Source of the DNA: an uncultured Bacteroides sp.
Lineage (GTDB): Bacteria; Bacteroidota; Bacteroidia; Bacteroidales; Bacteroidaceae
Assembly (NCBI GenBank): GCA_947074235.1
Contig: CAMTOV010000003.1
Location: 1-47,972, forward strand
Length of the DNA: 47,972 bases
Direction: 5' to 3'
Within the stretch, counting starts at the first letter, position 1; each line of letters begins with the position of its first letter. The translations under genes and the position numbers were made by a program. The notes below the pieces were generated by a model that saw only the letters and a program-made list of their open reading frames with translations, made no database searches and was not told the DNA's origin. Positions 44,218-47,972 of the stretch are shown in pieces.

Positions 44218-45540
44218 TTATTGCACCTTAAATGACAATCGATTTAGATGCCCTCGCCACACAGCATTTGGCGTACTTCTCATTATCCATATATGGTTGT
44301 TTGGCCCTACTACCATCGAGTAGTCTGATGCTTGGCCTACTATCTCTTCGGGCAACATAAACATACTCTTCTCTTCTTTCCAAATAATACCGGTTTCCGA
44401 TTTATAGAATGAGGTAAATTCTTTTCCGAAAATATAGAATGCATCACCATAAAAGATGATTGATGGATCTTCGAAGCGTGGACAGTTATACATTGATTCT
44501 GTGCTCATTGCTGCCCATTGTTGACCCTCCATATATGCCCATGCAATGGTTGTAGTATCGGCCTCTGTAGGGTTAATTATATTACCAACTACCATCACGT
44601 TTTCTACCCCAATTCTAGTATTATATACAGCAGCCGAAATATTGTTTCTAGGGAAAGTTTCTGGAACAATTGCACCCACTGTCCATGTAGTGCCATCGGT
44701 ATTGCAGAATCTTTCTACTGTTTGTGAAGCTCCACTGTTATCAGTTTCTTCTACCGTTTTGATGGCTGTGATAATATTGCTCATTGGAGCAATGAATGTA
44801 GATATGCCATTGCCAAGCGCTGCATCAGTCCAATTGATTCCATCGGTAGATGTGTATGCAGTAGTAGAACCTTGCACAGTGGCATATAAAGCACCTTGAA
44901 AGTTTACTAGTGAGGTAATTTCTGTAGTTGGAAGCCCCGAAACAGTTGCTTGACTCCAAGTTTTTCCATTGGTTACCGACGAATAATATACTGGACTATT
45001 AGCTCCATATACAAATATTTGGTCGTGAAGAATTACAGATTTTTGTTTCCCTGTAATGGTTGGTGCAAAGTTGGTAGCCCAAGCGTCACTTCCCCAGTTT
45101 AGCGAATCGCCATGTTGTTGATGAACGCGAACTTCAAGCTTATATTCTTTTGTCACTACTAGGTCGGGTGCCCACACTTTAAATAATAAAGGGGTTTGCA
45201 TAGTTCCAACTAGGTTGAGAGAATCGGTAATGCTAAATAAAGAATCTGCGGTATCTGTAGAGTTTCTTACCGTTGCAAAGCCTGCGATAGACAGGTTTGT
45301 GATTAAAATATTGTCGATAATCGTATCTGAGCCTACCGGCAAAGAGTCTTGATTGTAAATATGCCCATTCAGTTGGTCTATCGTGAAAACATAGCTCACG
45401 CCATGGATAGTATCCAACTCAAAAGCCATCACTATGGCATTTGGACTGTATTCAATAGTATCATCTCCCCCCAAACATGAGCTCATGGAGATTGAAGCAA
45501 CTAAAAAACTAGCTATTGCTGCTAATAATTTTATTCTCAT
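44218..45540 (-). CDS. DUF6242-type surface lipoprotein, possible beta-propeller
   Basis: 440 aa. Lipoprotein signal MRIKLLAAIASFLVASISMSSC with lipid Cys at 22, followed by GGDD, a typical Bacteroidota lipoprotein export signal. An N-terminal beta domain (about 25-150) precedes repeats with sialidase/BNR-like spacing (SVTNGKTWSQATVSGLPT, STDGINWTDAALGNG, NTDGTTWTVGAIVPE, KSETGIIWKEE), suggesting a beta-propeller. No catalytic residues can be assigned. Own promoter at 45569-45576; no SusC/SusD partner is adjacent. Confidence 0.8.
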   Translation of the reverse strand: MRIKLLAAIASFLVASISMSSCLGGDDTIEYSPNAIVMAFELDTIHGVSYVFTIDQLNGHIYNQDSLPVGSDTIIDNILITNLSIAGFATVRNSTDTADSLFSITDSLNLVGTMQTPLLFKVWAPDLVVTKEYKLEVRVHQQHGDSLNWGSDAWATNFAPTITGKQKSVILHDQIFVYGANSPVYYSSVTNGKTWSQATVSGLPTTEITSLVNFQGALYATVQGSTTAYTSTDGINWTDAALGNGISTFIAPMSNIITAIKTVEETDNSGASQTVERFCNTDGTTWTVGAIVPETFPRNNISAAVYNTRIGVENVMVVGNIINPTEADTTTIAWAYMEGQQWAAMSTESMYNCPRFEDPSIIFYGDAFYIFGKEFTSFYKSETGIIWKEEKSMFMLPEEIVGQASDYSMVVGPNNHIWIMRSTPNAVWRGHLNRLSFKVQ

Positions 45541-45568
45541 TAGTTAGATTGTGTTTATTTACAAATTG

Positions 45569-45576
45569 CAAATTTA
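45569..45576 (-). promoter_or_regulatory. -7 box of the DUF6242 gene
   Basis: Minus-strand TAAATTTG, 28 bases before the ATG. No clear -33 box. Confidence 0.5.
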
Positions 45577-46040
45577 GAAACTTTTCTTCCTATATTGAAC
45601 ATTGCAAGCAAGTTTTATATAAAATTATAGATAATAATATTGTATAAAACCAAAAGAAGTATTATAAATAAGGGGTAAGGTTAAAAAAGCATTACAGCTA
45701 ATTAAGCTATTTTTTTCTTCAATGCCAGAAGGCATATTAATCGCCCTGATTTTAAACCGCAATACAGCACCCTAATAACCTGACTAATAGAGCATATAAC
45801 CGCAAAGACACTTTCCTACATATAAAAACATGGGGATGTTTTACACCAAAACATGGGGATGTTGTGTATCAAAACATGGGGATGTTTTACACCAAAACAT
45901 GGGGATGTTTTCACAGTTAACCAATTTAGATAATCTCGTATTCTACTACTTACAACTTTATTTGCCTCACCTATTACCACTATGCCTCAACGTTAATTTA
46001 ATCTTAAAAAGCCTTGATTTATGTTTGCAAAAGGTCAATA
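45577..46040. other. Intergenic region mdh to DUF6242 gene
   Basis: About 460 bases between the mdh terminator and the DUF6242 promoter. It holds the second 23-bp-period array (45827-45909) and a small hairpin ATGCC-AGAA-GGCAT near 45722. The open frame across the array comes from the repeat itself. I see no gene. Confidence 0.7.
45827..45909 (+). repeat. 23-bp-period array of four AACATGGGGATGTT elements (array 2)
   Basis: Four identical 14-mers start at 45827, 45850, 45873 and 45896, exactly 23 bases apart. The spacers are TTACACCAA, GTGTATCAA and TTACACCAA. Each unit is a 5-bp inverted repeat around GGGG. Array 1 (25927-26009) is the inverted counterpart, with the same unit length, copy number and period. 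Confidence 0.92.
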
Positions 46041-46079
46041 AAAAAGCCAATCGACTTACATAAAGCTAATCGATTGGCT
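46041..46079 (-). terminator. Terminator of mdh
   Basis: Minus-strand stem AGCCAATCGA / TCGATTGGCT (46079-46070 and 46054-46045), followed by TTTTT. Confidence 0.85.
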
Positions 46080-46104
46080 GTAGAAATATAACCAAATAAT
46101 CTAG

Positions 46105-47106
46105 TTATTTGATATTAGGGTTTAGGTCATGCCATTTGTTAGTAGGAGGAATTACACCCATCTCAATAACCTCATCTCTAAGCTTGCAGAGGTGACCATA
46201 ACTAGTTTCCAAATCAGCTTGTTCTTGCTCAGTTCCGGTTGGGTATTTATAGTGAACCCCTTCTTTATTAATTACCGTTTCCATTGCCATCATAATATGA
46301 TTAAACTTACCATCAAACACATAAGTTCCGGCTGGCCAAGTAAATGGTTTGCCACCCATAGCAGCAGCAATCATTTCAATAGATAGATATGATGGGCTTT
46401 GGAATGACGAACGTCCACGAAGATCGATAATATTCTTACCTCCTTGTACTACACGAAGTTTTAAATCTACCCAATCGGCACTAGGAATACGACCCGATTC
46501 AATCAAATTAGTCAATGGATCGCCTTCAACTTTTGTAGTCGAAGCAAATACAGCCATTTGTTCGCCATGACCACCATAAGTGCGACAGTTTTCAATCTTA
46601 GAAGTTGGGAGTTTGAAGTATTTGCACAATTCACTTCTCAAACGAGTACTATCCAATGCAGCCAATGTAGATACTTGCGATGGTTTTAAACCTGAATAAA
46701 TAAGTGTAATTAAACCGGTAATATCAGCAGGATTGAAAACAACCACTACATGTTTTACATCGGGACAATATTGACGAATATCCTTTCCAAACTGAGCTGC
46801 AATCTCAGCATTGCCTTTCAACAAATCCTCACGAGTCATTCCAGCCTTGCGTGCTGCACCACCCGAAGAAACAATATAAGACGCACCATCAAAGGCTTCT
46901 TTGATATCAGATGTAAATGTGATGTTTACATCATCAAATCCACAATGAAACATTTCTTCAGCCACTCCCTCTAGAGCAGGAGCAAAAGGATCGTACAAAC
47001 AGATATTAGGAGTCAACTTCATCATCAAGGCTGTTTGAGCCATGTTTGAACCAATCATACCGGCAGCCCCTACAATTGTCAACTTTTCGTTAGTTAGAAA
47101 ATTCAT
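46105..47106 (-). CDS. mdh: Malate dehydrogenase
   Basis: 333 aa, interconverts malate and oxaloacetate with NAD; in Bacteroides it serves the reductive branch from oxaloacetate to fumarate and succinate. The nucleotide-binding motif is IVGAAGMIGSN (12-22), substrate-site residues lie in STRLRSELCKY and the catalytic His in RTYGGHGEQMAVF. Monocistronic: own promoter (47152-47159) and terminator (46041-46079). Confidence 0.94.
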   Translation of the reverse strand: MNFLTNEKLTIVGAAGMIGSNMAQTALMMKLTPNICLYDPFAPALEGVAEEMFHCGFDDVNITFTSDIKEAFDGASYIVSSGGAARKAGMTREDLLKGNAEIAAQFGKDIRQYCPDVKHVVVVFNPADITGLITLIYSGLKPSQVSTLAALDSTRLRSELCKYFKLPTSKIENCRTYGGHGEQMAVFASTTKVEGDPLTNLIESGRIPSADWVDLKLRVVQGGKNIIDLRGRSSFQSPSYLSIEMIAAAMGGKPFTWPAGTYVFDGKFNHIMMAMETVINKEGVHYKYPTGTEQEQADLETSYGHLCKLRDEVIEMGVIPPTNKWHDLNPNIK

Positions 47107-47151
47107 AATATATTTATTTTAAAGTGAATAATACTTAGTTATTTTAAACTA

Positions 47152-47159
47152 CAAAGATA
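47152..47159 (-). promoter_or_regulatory. -7 box of mdh
   Basis: Minus-strand TATCTTTG, 45 bases before the mdh ATG, in the divergent region shared with the S1-domain gene. Confidence 0.6.
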
Positions 47160-47248
47160 ACGGCTCACAAGCCAGAATGTTCATTGAAAATAGTTGTAAA
47201 CCATAACGAAAAGTAATAGCAAATAAACTAGTTATCATTTAAATCGTT

Positions 47249-47256
47249 TATCTTTG
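47249..47256 (+). promoter_or_regulatory. -7 box of the S1-domain gene
   Basis: TATCTTTG, about 40 bases before the first plausible ATG at 47294. Confidence 0.6.
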
Positions 47257-47317
47257 TATTAAAATCAAAGAGGCATTTTTATGTTATATCAAGATGTCTC
47301 ACAATAATTTATCTATT

Positions 47318-47972
47318 ATGGCTATCGAACTAGGCAAATTCAATCACCTGGAAGTTGTAAAACGAGTAGACTTTGGTGTATATCTAGATGGCGAAGAAGC
47401 TGGCGAAATATTACTTCCCAGTCGCTATGTTCCCTCCAATTGCGAAATTGGTGATATTTTAAACGTGTTTTTATATCTGGATAGCGAAGAGAGACTCATC
47501 GCTACTACTCTTACCCCATTGGTGGAAGTTGGAGAGTTTGCTTATCTAAAGGTGGCATGGATTAATCAATATGGAGCATTCCTTAATTGGGGCTTGATGA
47601 AAGATTTGTTTGTTCCGTTTAGCGAGCAGAAGATGAAGATGCAAGTAGATAGAAGCTACATTGTATATGCTCATCTTGACGAAGAAAGCTATAGAATAGT
47701 AGCATCAGCAAAGGTAGACCGATATCTATCGAAAGAGACGCCCGACTATCAACCCGATCAAGAGGTAAATATTTTAATCTGGCAAAAAACAGAATTAGGT
47801 TTTAAAGCAATAATCGAGAATAAATACGCTGGTTTGATTTACGAAAATGAGGTATTTCAAGACTTACGCACAGGCATGCAGCTTAAAGCTTATGTGAAAC
47901 AGGTGCGCGAAGATGGCAAAATCGACTTAATGATTCAGAAAGCAGGCATGGCAAAAGTGGGAGATTTCTCGG
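47318..47972 (+). CDS. S1-domain RNA-binding protein, CvfB-like (cut by window end)
   Basis: The first ~218 codons are present; the gene runs past the window. It starts MAIELGKFNHLEVVKRVDFG, then VYLDGEEAGEILLPSRYVP. Three S1-like/OB units can be traced (about 1-65, 70-135 and 150-215, with KVAWINQYGAFLNWGLMKDL and KAIIENKYAGLIYENEVF), as in CvfB/YitL proteins, which regulate virulence genes in Staphylococcus and bind RNA. An in-frame ATG eight codons upstream (47294) is an alternative start; 47318 is preferred because the family-like sequence begins there. Confidence 0.85.
   Translation, partial: MAIELGKFNHLEVVKRVDFGVYLDGEEAGEILLPSRYVPSNCEIGDILNVFLYLDSEERLIATTLTPLVEVGEFAYLKVAWINQYGAFLNWGLMKDLFVPFSEQKMKMQVDRSYIVYAHLDEESYRIVASAKVDRYLSKETPDYQPDQEVNILIWQKTELGFKAIIENKYAGLIYENEVFQDLRTGMQLKAYVKQVREDGKIDLMIQKAGMAKVGDFS

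Noticed and set aside
45830..46063. Possible 77-aa coding region across array 2
   Set aside because: Its start is made of translated repeat units and the rest has no protein-like features; it ends inside the mdh terminator.

Overview
The window is chromosomal DNA from a low-GC member of the Bacteroidota, most likely a Bacteroides-like Bacteroidales species. The evidence is the near absence of Shine-Dalgarno sequences, many leaders carrying the Bacteroidota sigma-ABfr -7 box TAnnTTTG, a GldKLMN/PorP type IX secretion locus, an N-succinylornithine-type transcarbamylase, and family-specific proteins (NigD-like, DUF6242, DUF6089 and DUF2795 types). I see no phage, transposon, integron or CRISPR. 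Almost everything is core genome. The accessory touches are a GH9 glucanase lipoprotein and a PL1 pectate lyase.

Layout. 1-2.5 kb (minus): rpsU, xerC, hpf, then tRNA-Thr/Tyr/Gly/Thr and the start of tuf. 2.6-7 kb (plus): X-Pro aminopeptidase, gamma-carbonic-anhydrase-like protein, GH9 endoglucanase. 6.9-9.7 kb (minus): gltX and waaA. 9.8-11.9 kb (plus): a 7TM-HD phosphohydrolase (PgpH/YqfF type). 12-15 kb (minus): priA and a low-molecular-weight tyrosine phosphatase. 15-21.5 kb (minus): the T9SS core porP-gldK-gldL-gldM-gldN, followed by a small outer-membrane barrel gene with its own promoter. 21.6-25.4 kb (minus): a DUF2795-type protein, cobalamin adenosyltransferase, a methyltransferase-like protein, alkaline phosphatase, efp. 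25.6-31.2 kb (plus): rpmH, then PASTA protein, rluD-type pseudouridine synthase, ddl, acyltransferase, NigD-like lipoprotein, rhodanese lipoprotein. 31.4-33.6 kb (plus): pectate lyase with a T9SS-like C-terminal signal. 33.8-37.8 kb (minus): argF', proA, proB, DUF2007-type protein. 37.9-44.1 kb (minus): murI and the envelope-biogenesis operon DUF6089-type OMP, uppS, bamA and two skp/ompH genes. 44.2-47.1 kb (minus): DUF6242-type lipoprotein and mdh. 47.3 kb to the end (plus): an S1-domain (CvfB-like) gene cut by the window edge.

Functional themes are translation (tuf, tRNAs, bS21, HPF, EF-P, bL34, GltX, RluD), cell envelope (WaaA, UppS, BamA, Skp, MurI, Ddl, PASTA) and protein secretion. The T9SS motor and ring genes lie 10 kb from a likely T9SS cargo, the pectate lyase.

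Three signals stand out. (1) Two distant intergenic arrays each hold four copies of a 14-bp AACAT-NNNN-ATGTT element at exactly 23-bp period. Both have the CCCC form on the coding strand of the gene they precede. (2) hpf carries a perfect, well-spaced Shine-Dalgarno (AAGGAGGT). I noticed no equally strong one at the other starts I inspected, and hpf is in the same cluster as rpsU (bS21), the protein linked to anti-SD sequestration in Bacteroidota. (3) The pectate lyase ends in a T9SS-type C-terminal tail, a rare pairing for a Bacteroides-like genome.
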